NCBI RefSeq assembly: GCF_011320225.1 | Contig: NZ_JAAOEN010000006.1 | Span: forward strand, 186,001-250,000 | DNA length: 64,000 nt | Direction: 5' to 3' | Source: Phytoactinopolyspora limicola | Lineage (GTDB): Bacteria > Actinomycetota > Actinomycetes > Jiangellales > Jiangellaceae | Part shown: one piece after another, positions 9,107 through 17,595 of the stretch | Numbering within the stretch: the first letter of the stretch is position 1 | Layout of the letters: the number at the start of each line of letters is the position of its first letter | Translations under genes and position numbers: made by a program | Notes under the pieces: model-generated | What the model saw: only the letters and a program-made list of their open reading frames with translations | What the model was told of the DNA's origin: nothing | The model's database searches: none

Positions 9107-9658
9107 ATGGGCGAGGTCAGCGAGCAGATCCGTGAGGTGCTTCGCGCCGCCGGGGCCACGGGGTTCGTGCATGCCCAGCCCATTGCGCCCAGCGCCGATA
9201 CCTTCGCCCAGGTGAGCGTCGACGCCGACACCCCTGTGGTGCTGGCGTCGGTATTCAAGATCCCGATTGTGGTCGCCTATGCCCGGGACGTGGCCGCTGG
9301 CCGGCTTGACCCCATTGAACGCACCACGCGGGAGGTGACCGCACTGCTGACCGCCATCTGGACGGACACGGCCGCACCACCAGAGGCGTGTGAACAGGTG
9401 CGAACGATCATGGCGCACCAAATCTGGCCGCATCGGCTGACCTCCGGGTCCCCCGGAGACGTGCGGCCGGCAGCCAAGACCGGCACACTGCCCGCGGTGC
9501 GCAACGAGGCCGGAGTAGTGAGCTACCCCGACGGCCGGCAATAGGCGGTCGCCGTTTTCACCCGTGCCGACACTCTCGACGAGCGCCTGCCTCGCGTCGA
9601 TGCCGCTATCGGTACCGCCGCCCGGATCGCCGTCGACCACCTACGAAGAGAGGGGTAA
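9107..9658 (+). pseudogene. Decayed class-A beta-lactamase-like serine hydrolase
   Basis: This is a broken relative of the intact gene at 22916-23827. It keeps the N-terminal block with Ser48-V-F-Lys51 and the KTG block (AAKTGTLP). The stretch between them is short by about 118 codons and lacks the SDN motif. An in-frame TAG at 9542-9544 follows YPDGRQ, and the frame then continues recognisably (AVAVFT...RIAVDHLRREG) to TAA 9656-9658. It begins one base after the previous gene's stop, and its end overlaps the next gene's ATG. Deletion of a catalytic motif plus a nonsense codon make it non-functional as a beta-lactamase-type enzyme. Its retention in the operon may preserve translational coupling. 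Confidence 0.87.
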
Positions 9659-11301
9659 TGATGCGCGCACGTGACTTGTCTGTATTCTCGGCCGGGGCGG
9701 TGCTACTTCTGGCCGGCTGCGGCGGCTCCGACGACCCGGATATTCGCGGTAGCGGAGACGACGCGGATGTCGCCGACGGGAGCGGGATTGACGACGGGGC
9801 GGACCGCACCCCCGTCACCGACGGCACCTTCCAGGCCGTGATCGCCAACGATCCGGGCAACCTGGACCCGCAGATGACCATCCTGGGCTTGACCCGGTGG
9901 GTGACCACGTTCATGTACGACTCACTCGTGTTCATCGCTGAGGACGGGACCATCGAGCCGTACCTGGCGGAGTCGTGGGAGGTCGATCTCGACTCTCTGA
10001 CGTACACCTTGAAGGACGGAGTCACCTGTGCCGACGGGACCCCGTTGACCGCCTCCGACGTCGCCGAGAATTTCGCCTTCGTTACCGATCCGGCGAACCA
10101 GTCCCCACAGCTGGGCATCTTTGTGCAGCCCGGTCTGGAGGCGAGCGCCGACGACGACGCCGGTACCGTGACCCTCACCACGGCCCATCCAGATCCGTTC
10201 CTCTTGCAAGGTACTGGGATGATGCAGATCGTCTGCGCGGCCGGAAATGCCGACCGGTCGATACTCGCCGAAGGATCCGCGGGCACCGGCATGTTCGAGC
10301 TGATCGAGTCCGTTCCCGGCGACCGCTACACGTTCCAGCGGCGGGACGACTACGCGTGGGGCCCGGCCGGGGCGGCGGCGTCCGACCCGGGTACCCCTGA
10401 GCAGGTCACCTTGCGGGTTGTCGCGAACGAAGCGACGGCGGTGAACATGTTCCTGTCCGGTGAGCTCAGTGCCGTCCTGGTGGAGGGGCCGGACGTCGAA
10501 CGGCTCGAACAGGCAGGTATGGCGTCGCTGGACACGTCGTCGCTGTTCTCGGAGTTGATGTTCAATCAAGGCGACAGTCGCCCAGGCAGTGACCCGGCGG
10601 TTCGCCAGGCGTTGGCCGGGTCCGTCGACCTGGCCTCCCTGGGGGCCGTGCTGACCGATGGCCGTGGGACTCCTCCCGACAACCTCGGCGTGCTCGATCC
10701 GAGGCCGTGCCCCGCTGACACCGTCGCAGGCGTTCTCCCGGAGTACGACCCGGATGCTGCCGCGGCCGCCCTCGACGCCGCGGGCTGGACCGTAGAGCCG
10801 GACGGCGTCCGGGCCAAGGACGGCCAACGGTTGGAGGTGTCGTTGCTGCACATACCCGAGGACGGCGCAGGGGTCAGTAGTGGGGCCGAGCTGCTGGCCC
10901 AGGAGTGGGCGGCGATCGGTGTCGACGTCACCCTGCAACCGATCACCACCGCGCAGATCAACGAGGTGTTGTTCGGTACGAGCGACTGGGATGCCGCGCT
11001 GATCCGGCTGACCGTAGCGTTCCCGAGTCAGCTCGTGCCCTTACTCTCGGGAGAGGGACCGCCGAACGGGACCAACTTCGCACACCTCGACAACGACGAA
11101 TACCAGCAGTTGACCGCCCAGGCGGCCCAACTTCCCGTCGAGGAAGGCTGCACCTTCTGGGAAGACGCTGAGCGTGTGCTGATCGCCGAGGCGGACGTGG
11201 TGCCGATCGTCAACTCGGTGGCGCCGTGGTTCCTGGACGGAGTGGACCTCCGGCTGCTCGCCGGCCGCATCGCGCCTCCGACTGTCCGGCTCTACGAGTA
11301 G
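9658..11301 (+). CDS. Peptide ABC transporter substrate-binding lipoprotein (SBP_bac_5 family)
   Basis: Extracytoplasmic receptor of an oligopeptide importer, 547 residues. The N-terminus is a short signal peptide ending in the lipobox LLLAGC, so the mature protein is lipid-anchored. The family 5 pattern is present: DGTFQAVIANDPGNLDP near the start, then EPYLAESWEVDLDSLTYTL and DGVTCADGTPLTASDV. ATG 9658 shares a base with the pseudogene's TAA and follows GAGAGGGG; ATG 9661 is equally usable. It probably belongs with the transporter whose ATPases lie at the left edge. Confidence 0.92.
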   Translation: MMRARDLSVFSAGAVLLLAGCGGSDDPDIRGSGDDADVADGSGIDDGADRTPVTDGTFQAVIANDPGNLDPQMTILGLTRWVTTFMYDSLVFIAEDGTIEPYLAESWEVDLDSLTYTLKDGVTCADGTPLTASDVAENFAFVTDPANQSPQLGIFVQPGLEASADDDAGTVTLTTAHPDPFLLQGTGMMQIVCAAGNADRSILAEGSAGTGMFELIESVPGDRYTFQRRDDYAWGPAGAAASDPGTPEQVTLRVVANEATAVNMFLSGELSAVLVEGPDVERLEQAGMASLDTSSLFSELMFNQGDSRPGSDPAVRQALAGSVDLASLGAVLTDGRGTPPDNLGVLDPRPCPADTVAGVLPEYDPDAAAAALDAAGWTVEPDGVRAKDGQRLEVSLLHIPEDGAGVSSGAELLAQEWAAIGVDVTLQPITTAQINEVLFGTSDWDAALIRLTVAFPSQLVPLLSGEGPPNGTNFAHLDNDEYQQLTAQAAQLPVEEGCTFWEDAERVLIAEADVVPIVNSVAPWFLDGVDLRLLAGRIAPPTVRLYE

Positions 11302-11561
11302 GTCCGGCTGCGTGGACCGACGAGGGCCGTTCAGGCGCACACTCGGTCAAAGGCACCAACATCGGGCGCGGGGGTTGGTCGATCGGATGACCCGCCAGCT
11401 GGTTCTGACGGGTGAAGATGGCCAGACCTCATCGATCGCGATGGCGACGGTGGGCCGGGTGACCGTGTCCCCCGTCGCCCCGTCCGCGAGCGTGAGCCGT
11501 GGCCGGAGGCGTAGTCGTCGATGGCGACGAAATAGCATGGCGAGGATCGGGTGAGGCAACC

Positions 11562-12473
11562 ATGACCGACGAGCGACGGCCCGGCACCGTGGGAAACATG
11601 ACGGTGAACACTGTGGCGACGACCGCCTTCCACGTAGCCGATGCGGCTGCGCGGCGGTCTGGGGTAAACGTGCGGATCCTGGACGGGCTGGCCGACGTGC
11701 GAGGCATGGTGGCGTTGTTCGACGAGGTCTGGCAGCCAGACTCCGGCAGCCCGCTGATGACGGTCGAACACGCCCGTGCCATGAGCCACAGCGGCAACTA
11801 CCTGGCTGGTGCCTTCATCGACGACCAGCCCGTGGGGGCGTGCATCGGGTTCTTCGCCGCGCCGCCCGGCGTCGGTCTGCACTCGCACATCGCCGGCGTC
11901 ACCGGGGCCGCCCGTGGCCGCAGCGTCGGCTTCGCCCTGAAGCTGCACCAGCGAGCGTGGGCCCTGGAGCGTGGCCTGACCGAGATCACCTGGACGTACG
12001 ATCCGCTGGTCCGGCGCAACGCATTCTTCAATCTGGTCAAGCTGGGCGCCCGGCCCCGCGAATACTTGGTCGACTTCTATGGCGACATCGACGACGCCAT
12101 CAACGGCGGGCAGGGCAGCGACCGGCTGCTGGTCGCCTGGCAGCTGGCCCATCCGGCGGTGATCGACAGTTGTGCCGGTGACCGGCGCGAGGCCGACGTG
12201 GCCGAGCTGGTCGCTGCCGGCGCGGTGGTGGCGCTCGACGTCGCCGACACCGGCGGCCCGCGGGTTACGCCGGGCGCGGCCTGGGGGCGGGCCGACACCG
12301 TCCTCGTGCGGGTGCCACCGGACATCGAAGCGCTGCGGGGTGCGGACCCAGGCCGAGCGCGAGAGTGGCGCTCGGCGGTGCGAGACGTGCTCGGCGGCTT
12401 GCTGGAGAAGGGTGCTGCCGTCACCGGGTTCGCCCGGTCTGGTTACTACGTGGTGGAGGGGATCTCCTCGTGA
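11562..12473 (+). CDS. GNAT acyltransferase of the COG3375 type, probable amino-acid N-succinyltransferase
   Basis: A 303-residue protein with a GNAT fold: the acyl-CoA loop region lies around GVTGAARGRSVGFALKLHQR, followed by the family block TEITWTYDPLVRRNAFFNLVK-like segment typical of COG3375. I start at ATG 11562 after GTGAGG; ATG 11598 is possible. Its stop overlaps the GTG of the enolase-superfamily gene at 12470-12473. In other bacteria this gene pair encodes an N-succinyltransferase acting on D-amino acids and an N-succinylamino-acid racemase, so that role is inferred here. The 260 bases upstream (11302-11561) show no convincing gene or promoter. Confidence 0.8.
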   Translation: MTDERRPGTVGNMTVNTVATTAFHVADAAARRSGVNVRILDGLADVRGMVALFDEVWQPDSGSPLMTVEHARAMSHSGNYLAGAFIDDQPVGACIGFFAAPPGVGLHSHIAGVTGAARGRSVGFALKLHQRAWALERGLTEITWTYDPLVRRNAFFNLVKLGARPREYLVDFYGDIDDAINGGQGSDRLLVAWQLAHPAVIDSCAGDRREADVAELVAAGAVVALDVADTGGPRVTPGAAWGRADTVLVRVPPDIEALRGADPGRAREWRSAVRDVLGGLLEKGAAVTGFARSGYYVVEGISS

Positions 12474-13579
12474 AGGTCAATGGATTCGAGCTACGCCGGG
12501 TGTCGATGCCGCTGAAGGCGCCGTTCCGGACGTCGTTCGGAGTTGAGCACGAACGAGACGTCCTGTTGGTCCGGGCCGAGACGGCCGACGCCGAAGGATG
12601 GGGCGAATGTGTGGCGATGTCCGAGCCGCTGTACTCCTCGGAGTACGTCGACGGCGCCGCGGAGGTGATCCGCCGCTTCCTGTTGCCGGCGCTGGCGTCG
12701 CAGGTATCCCTGGATCCACGGCATGTCGCCCGGGTGCTGGAGCCGTTCAAGGGCCACCGGATGGCGAAGGCGGCGGTCGAGACGGCGCTGCTGGACGTGT
12801 GGCTGCGGGAGCGTGGTGAGTCGTTCGGGTCGTTCCTCGGGGCGGTGCGGGACCGCGTCCCCGCCGGCGTCTCCGTGGGCATCATGGACAGCGTGCCGCA
12901 GCTGCTCGACGCCGTTGCCGAGTATGTCGAACAAGGGTATGTACGCATCAAGCTGAAGATCGCGCCCGGGTGGGACGTCGAGCCGGTGCGGGCGGTGCGC
13001 GAGCGTTTTGGCTCCGACCTGCTGCTCCAGGTGGACGCCAATGCCGCCTACACACTCGCCGACGCGGTCACCCTGGCCCGTCTGGACGATTTCGACCTGT
13101 TGTTGATCGAGCAACCGCTGGCCGAGGACGACCTCCGCCAGCACGCCGAACTGGCCCGACTGCTGCGTACCCCGGTGTGCCTCGACGAATCGATCGAGTC
13201 GGCCAAAGACGCCGCCGACGCGATCGCGCTTGGCGCGTGTCGGGTAGTGAACATCAAGCCTGGTCGCGTCGGCGGGTATCTGGAGGCGCGCCGCATCCAC
13301 GACGTCTGCGTCGCCCACGGGGTCGCCGTCTGGTGTGGGGGGATGCTGGAGTCTGGGCTGGGCCGGGCGGCGAACATCGCGCTGGCGGCGCTGCCGGGGT
13401 TCACCCTGCCGGGCGACACATCGGCGTCGGACCGCTACTACGCTGAGGACATCACCGAACCGTTCCGGCTGGATGCGGACGGCTGCGTGACAGTCCCGTC
13501 CGGGCCGGGGCTCGGCGTGCAACCGGTTCGCGACATCCTCGACGCCCGCACCACCTCGTCGGACTGGCTCCCCCTGTAG
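12470..13579 (+). CDS. N-succinylamino-acid racemase / o-succinylbenzoate synthase-family enolase
   Basis: A 369-residue enolase-superfamily enzyme. The muconate-lactonising-subgroup catalytic set is complete: Lys161-L-Lys163, metal ligands Asp189 (QVDANAAY), Glu214 (LIEQPL) and Asp239 (LDESIES), and Lys263 (NIKPGRVGG). The GTG start overlaps the GNAT stop, so the two are co-translated. OSBS (menaquinone synthesis) and NSAR (racemisation of N-acyl amino acids) activities occur in this same family and often in one protein. The GNAT partner, the peptide transporters and the absence of other men genes favour NSAR here. A large inverted repeat begins three bases after the stop. Confidence 0.87.
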   Translation: MKVNGFELRRVSMPLKAPFRTSFGVEHERDVLLVRAETADAEGWGECVAMSEPLYSSEYVDGAAEVIRRFLLPALASQVSLDPRHVARVLEPFKGHRMAKAAVETALLDVWLRERGESFGSFLGAVRDRVPAGVSVGIMDSVPQLLDAVAEYVEQGYVRIKLKIAPGWDVEPVRAVRERFGSDLLLQVDANAAYTLADAVTLARLDDFDLLLIEQPLAEDDLRQHAELARLLRTPVCLDESIESAKDAADAIALGACRVVNIKPGRVGGYLEARRIHDVCVAHGVAVWCGGMLESGLGRAANIALAALPGFTLPGDTSASDRYYAEDITEPFRLDADGCVTVPSGPGLGVQPVRDILDARTTSSDWLPL

Positions 13580-13581
13580 TG

Positions 13582-13755
13582 CACCTGATCTCCGTTTTGA
13601 CGCCTGATCGTTTTCGTGGCGACGATCAGATGCATCCGTGATGGCGACGCTGCTGGTCAACGCGTCGCAGCGTCGTCTGGACGCATCTCGCGATTCGGAC
13701 GGCGAACGATCAGATGCACAAACCTGCCGCCCGCGTCGAGTTGTGCATCTGATCG
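13582..13755. repeat. Left arm of a large intergenic inverted repeat
   Basis: This arm of about 174 bp matches the reverse complement of 13958-14130 with few differences apart from a divergent patch of about 20 bp near the middle. It contains a nested palindrome, CGATCAGATGCACAA and its complement separated by about 20 bases. It lies between the racemase stop and the PucR gene. Short frames through it (for example 13638-13868) look like by-products of the repeat. Confidence 0.88.
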
Positions 13756-13957
13756 CGCCGCGAGCCGGCCGATGCTTGGGTGCGCGCGTTGTTGGGGCGA
13801 CGCTGGCGCACCACCGGTCTTCGTCGTGCCCTAGCGTCGCCACCTGTCATGCGCTTGATCGTCGCTAGATGCGATCCGTCGAAGAGTGGTCGGCCGGGGT
13901 GCTCAACATGTGCAGCGTGATCCCGTTTCGCCCCTTGGGGGTGAGCGGCCCATCGCC

Positions 13958-14130
13958 CGATCAGATGCACAACTCGACGCGGGCGGCAGGTTTGTGCATC
14001 TGATCGTTCGTCGTCCGAATCGCGAGACGAGACCAGATGCGCCGCACCGCGTTGACCAGCAGCGTCGCCATCACGGATGCATCTGATCGTCGCCACGAAA
14101 ACGATCAGGCGTCAAAACGAAGATCAGGTG
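13958..14130. repeat. Right arm of the large intergenic inverted repeat
   Basis: This is the reverse-complement copy of 13582-13755, separated from it by about 200 bp of unrelated sequence (13756-13957) in which I see no gene. Just outside it, AGATCAGGTG recurs at 14121-14130 and again near 14140-14150, so the outer edge is duplicated. A transcript through the whole unit could form a very long hairpin. Confidence 0.88.
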
Positions 14131-14201
14131 ACATAACGGAGATCAGGTGCAGCAACGGGGGTGAGGTTTGGCCGCGAGGCCTATGGCGGTCGGGATTCTC
14201 G

Positions 14202-14207
14202 TATGAT
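14202..14207 (+). promoter_or_regulatory. Candidate -10 element upstream of the PucR gene
   Basis: TATGAT lies about 50 bases before the chosen start codon. No good -35 hexamer is spaced correctly, so this is a weak prediction. Confidence 0.4.
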
Positions 14208-14257
14208 CGGACAAACTTCGACGGGCCGGGGGCTTCTACGGTCGAGGGGTGCTGCCG

Positions 14258-15865
14258 ATGGTGTACAGACCGCGTGCGACGCTCGGCCGAGTCTTGGACG
14301 ACCTCGGCTCCACGTTGCTTGAAGTGCTGGCGGGTGAGGTCCAGCCGAGCACCGAGGTCGGCGGCGTGGTGATCTACGATCCACTCGATCCGCCGGTGCT
14401 GACGGACAACACACTCGTGCTCGGCGTCGGCCTGTCGGCGCCGGAGGAAGTCGCCGAGGTCCTGCGCACTATCGGCAAGGCGCAGGGTGTGGGCCTGGTC
14501 GTCCGCGTCCCGGCCGAGCTGCCGCCAGTGGTCCTGCAGGCGGCGGCCGACACCGGTGTGGTGCTGTTCGGCCTGACGCGTGGCGCTTCCTGGGTTCAGG
14601 TGTCAGCGTTGCTGCGGTCGCTGCTGGCCGTTGACGACCTCGGCGACGGCGACGGTGAGACGCTGGTCGGTGCTGGCGCCGGCGACCTGTTCGCCCTGGC
14701 GGGTGCCGTGTCGGCCTTGCTCGACGCACCGGTCACCATCGAGGACCTGAACTCTCGTGTGTTGGCGTTCTCGGCCAACCAGGACCGTGCCGACGACTCC
14801 CGCAAGGAGACCGTGCTGGGCCGCCAGGTCCCGGAGCGCTATACCCGTGAGCTGGAGCAGGCCGGTATCTTTCGACAGCTCTACAGCTCGGACCGGCCGG
14901 TCTATGTGACCCTGCCCGACGTTCCCGCGGTCGCGCTGCCGCGGGTGGCGATCCGGGTGCGGGCCGGCGACGAGATGCTCGGTTCTATGTGGGCGGCGGT
15001 GAGCGGGCCGCTGTCGGCGGAGCGTGAGCAGGCGTTCGTCGACTCAGCCAAGTTGGTGGCGTTGCACTTGTTGCGCCATCGCGCCGGCGCTGACGTCGAG
15101 CGGCGGTTGCGCGCCGAACTCGTGGCCAGCCTGCTGGAAGGTGGCCCGAACGCGGCTGCCGCAGCTGCTCGGTTGGGCCTAGAACATGGTCGATCTTGTG
15201 TGGTGGCTCTGGCGTTGCGCGGTGTCGACGACGCATCCAACCTCGAGGCGCAATTGCAGCGCATCAACGGTGCCTTCGCCTTGCACCTGTCCGCGGTGCA
15301 CCCGCGTTCGGCGGTGGCACTGGTGGGTGGTGTCGTCTACGGTGTCATCCCGTCGTCGGGTCATGGCCCAGCCACGGATCAGCGTGCGGTGGCCATCGCC
15401 GACGAGTTCCTGGAGCGCATCGGTGATCACAGCGACGTCGTCGTGGGCATCGGGCGGGTGGTGGCTGATACGTCGGAGCTGCCCCGCTCGCGGGCTGATG
15501 CCGACCGCACGTTGCGGGTGTTGCGTGCCGGCCGGTCCACTTCGCGGGTGGCGCGAGCCGAGGACGTGCAGACGGCGTCGTTGCTGCTGGAACTCGGTGA
15601 TCTGATGGCTGCGGAGCGGCAGCAGCTCACTGGGCCGGTGGCCCGACTGGCCGCCTACGACACGCGGCACCGCGCCGAGATGGTGGAGACGCTGCGGGCG
15701 TGGCTGGACGCTTTTGGCGATGTGGCCAGGGCGGCTGCGGTGATGCACGTCCACCCCAACACGTTCCGATATCGGTTGCGACGGCTGAGCCAGATCGGGG
15801 GCATCGACCTCGATGACGCCGAGGCGCGGTTCGCCGCGATGCTGGAGCTGCGGCTCACGTCGTAG
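14258..15865 (+). CDS. PucR-family transcriptional regulator
   Basis: A 535-residue regulator. The N-terminal ~120 residues form the PucR-type sensory domain (TLLEVLAGEV...GGVVIYDPLD), a central GGDEF-like/CdaR-type segment follows, and the C-terminal helix-turn-helix is at about residues 480-520 with the signature VHPNTFRYRLRRL. PucR proteins commonly control purine, amino-acid or peptide catabolism. ATG 14258 has GAGGGG eight bases upstream; GTG 14249 is an alternative. It lies between the racemase operon and the second peptide transporter, so it is the best local candidate to control either. Its effector is unknown. Confidence 0.9.
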   Translation: MVYRPRATLGRVLDDLGSTLLEVLAGEVQPSTEVGGVVIYDPLDPPVLTDNTLVLGVGLSAPEEVAEVLRTIGKAQGVGLVVRVPAELPPVVLQAAADTGVVLFGLTRGASWVQVSALLRSLLAVDDLGDGDGETLVGAGAGDLFALAGAVSALLDAPVTIEDLNSRVLAFSANQDRADDSRKETVLGRQVPERYTRELEQAGIFRQLYSSDRPVYVTLPDVPAVALPRVAIRVRAGDEMLGSMWAAVSGPLSAEREQAFVDSAKLVALHLLRHRAGADVERRLRAELVASLLEGGPNAAAAAARLGLEHGRSCVVALALRGVDDASNLEAQLQRINGAFALHLSAVHPRSAVALVGGVVYGVIPSSGHGPATDQRAVAIADEFLERIGDHSDVVVGIGRVVADTSELPRSRADADRTLRVLRAGRSTSRVARAEDVQTASLLLELGDLMAAERQQLTGPVARLAAYDTRHRAEMVETLRAWLDAFGDVARAAAVMHVHPNTFRYRLRRLSQIGGIDLDDAEARFAAMLELRLTS

Positions 15866-15938
15866 CCGAAAGAACCCGGTGGCGCGAGCGCGAGTTATCA
15901 CTTCGGACACGGTGCACGTCGGACAGAAGTGATCGTCG

Positions 15939-15944
15939 TAGGAT
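15939..15944 (+). promoter_or_regulatory. Candidate leaderless -10 element
   Basis: TAGGAT lies eight bases before GTG 15953, the spacing expected for a leaderless actinobacterial transcript. No ribosome site precedes the GTG, which supports this reading. Confidence 0.45.
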
Positions 15945-15952
15945 CGTGTCCC

Positions 15953-17482
15953 GTGACGGTGACCGAGACGCGTAGGAGAGCCACCTTCCGCGAGGCGGCC
16001 GCGCGGCCGGTGAACAGTGCTAGCTCGGCGTTCTTCCGCATCGCGTTCGGCGTGGCGATGTTCGTCAACGTCTGGTTGTACCTGCCGTATCTGGTTCACG
16101 ATTACTACGTCGACACGTCGTTCCATTTCTCGTACGCGTGGTTCACCTTCATCGAGCCGCCGCCCGGTGTCGGCATCCAAGCCGTCTACGTGATCAAGAT
16201 GCTGCTGGCCGTCCTGATCGCCATCGGGCTGTGGTACCGGTTCGCGATCGCGGCCTTCTTCGTGCTGCACACGTACGTCTTCTTGATCGACTCGACGTTC
16301 TTCCAGAACCACGAGTATCTGATCTCGCTCGTGTCGTTCTTCATGATCTTCATGCCGCTCGAGCGGCGGTGGTCGGTCGATGCCCGGCGACGCCCCGAAC
16401 GTGCCTCTCGCACCGTCCCGTCGTGGGTGGTGTGGCTGATCCGGTTCCAGTTCGGCATCGTGTATTTCTACGGCGGCGTGGCCAAACTCAACGCCGACTG
16501 GCTCCAGGGCGAGCCGCTACGGATGTGGCTGCACCGCCGCACCGACATCGAAATCATCGGGCCGCTATTCGAGCACGAGCCGGTCATCTGGATCATGACG
16601 TACGGCTCGCTGATCTTTGACCTCGCCATCGTGTGGCTGCTGCTGTATCGACGCACCCGGGTGCCGGCGTTCATCATCGCCACCTGTTTTCACCTGCTGA
16701 ACGCGAGGCTGTTCGGGCTCTACATCTTCCCCTGGACGATGATCGCCGCGACCACTATTTACTTCCGGCCGGACTGGCCCGAACTCGCGTGGGCGTGGAT
16801 CAGGCGCCGATGGGCGGGTAGCCGGCCGGCTGAGACCGCGCCGACGACGGCCTCGGCTCCGACGACGGCCCAGGGTGCGACGACGGCCTCGGCTCCGACG
16901 GCGGCCTCGGGTACGACGGTGAACATTGCCGACCCGGCGGACGTCGATAGGACGACGCCTGTCACCGGGCGCACCCCTGACGAGCCTGCGACGCGGCCCC
17001 GTGATCCTGCGTCGACGGGGACAGCACGCCCCATCTCCCGGCTGCTGGCGGCGTTCCTGGTGGTGTGGGCCGTCGTGCAGATCGTGGCCCCATTACGGCA
17101 CTACCTCATTCCGGGCTCACCCAACTGGACGGAGGAAGCACACCGTTTCGCCTGGCACATGAAGCTACGCGACAAGCAGGGCTCCGGCACGTTCTATCTG
17201 ACCGCCGACGGACGGACCTGGCAGGCCGACCCATCGGAGTATCTGAGCTGGAAGCAGGAGTTCCGGATGTACGGCCACCCGGAACGGCTGGCGCGGTTCG
17301 CCCACTTCCTGTCCGACCTGCACGACGGCGCGGAGGTCAGGGTCGAGACGTCGGTGGCGCTGAACGGTCGCGCCCGGGTCCCACTCGTCGACCCCACGGT
17401 GGACCTATCGTCGGTGCCCCTGGTCTGGTGGGGCCACGCCGACTGGATCCTGCCCCTCGACGAGCCGTTGCGCCGCGACTGA
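15953..17482 (+). CDS. HTTM-domain membrane protein related to vitamin K-dependent gamma-carboxylase
   Basis: A 509-residue integral membrane protein with several hydrophobic helices in the first ~290 residues and a soluble C-terminal domain. The block YFYGGVAKLNADWLQGEPL matches the YFYAGIKKLDADW region of animal gamma-glutamyl carboxylase; Lys178 aligns with that enzyme's catalytic Lys218. A Thr/Ala-rich, low-complexity linker (about residues 296-345, built from TTASAPTTA-like units) separates the membrane part from a C-terminal region with one more helix. GTG 15953 gives MTVTETRRR; GTG 15929 is possible. Bacterial members are mostly uncharacterised. It stands alone between PucR and the peptide transporter. 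Confidence 0.8.
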   Translation: MTVTETRRRATFREAAARPVNSASSAFFRIAFGVAMFVNVWLYLPYLVHDYYVDTSFHFSYAWFTFIEPPPGVGIQAVYVIKMLLAVLIAIGLWYRFAIAAFFVLHTYVFLIDSTFFQNHEYLISLVSFFMIFMPLERRWSVDARRRPERASRTVPSWVVWLIRFQFGIVYFYGGVAKLNADWLQGEPLRMWLHRRTDIEIIGPLFEHEPVIWIMTYGSLIFDLAIVWLLLYRRTRVPAFIIATCFHLLNARLFGLYIFPWTMIAATTIYFRPDWPELAWAWIRRRWAGSRPAETAPTTASAPTTAQGATTASAPTAASGTTVNIADPADVDRTTPVTGRTPDEPATRPRDPASTGTARPISRLLAAFLVVWAVVQIVAPLRHYLIPGSPNWTEEAHRFAWHMKLRDKQGSGTFYLTADGRTWQADPSEYLSWKQEFRMYGHPERLARFAHFLSDLHDGAEVRVETSVALNGRARVPLVDPTVDLSSVPLVWWGHADWILPLDEPLRRD

Positions 17483-17595
17483 CCGTGGCCGGCCGGTCGG
17501 CCGCCTCCCGGATGTCGGGCTGGACGAGAAGTAAGTGTCCCGGCTTGGTGAACTCGATGAAGTGCGGGTGACCGGATTCACGGTTGACTTCCGGC

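Noticed and set aside
11312-11554. An 80-codon frame between the receptor gene and the GNAT gene
   Set aside because: It is Arg-rich with no ribosome site or domain; it is most likely non-coding.
12491-13843. A 450-codon minus-strand frame opposite the racemase gene
   Set aside because: The plus strand encodes a complete enolase-family enzyme; the reverse frame runs through the intergenic repeat and has no family features.
13638-14096. Short frames inside the large inverted repeat that could be taken for transposase remnants
   Set aside because: Their translations show no transposase motif, and the two arms simply mirror each other.
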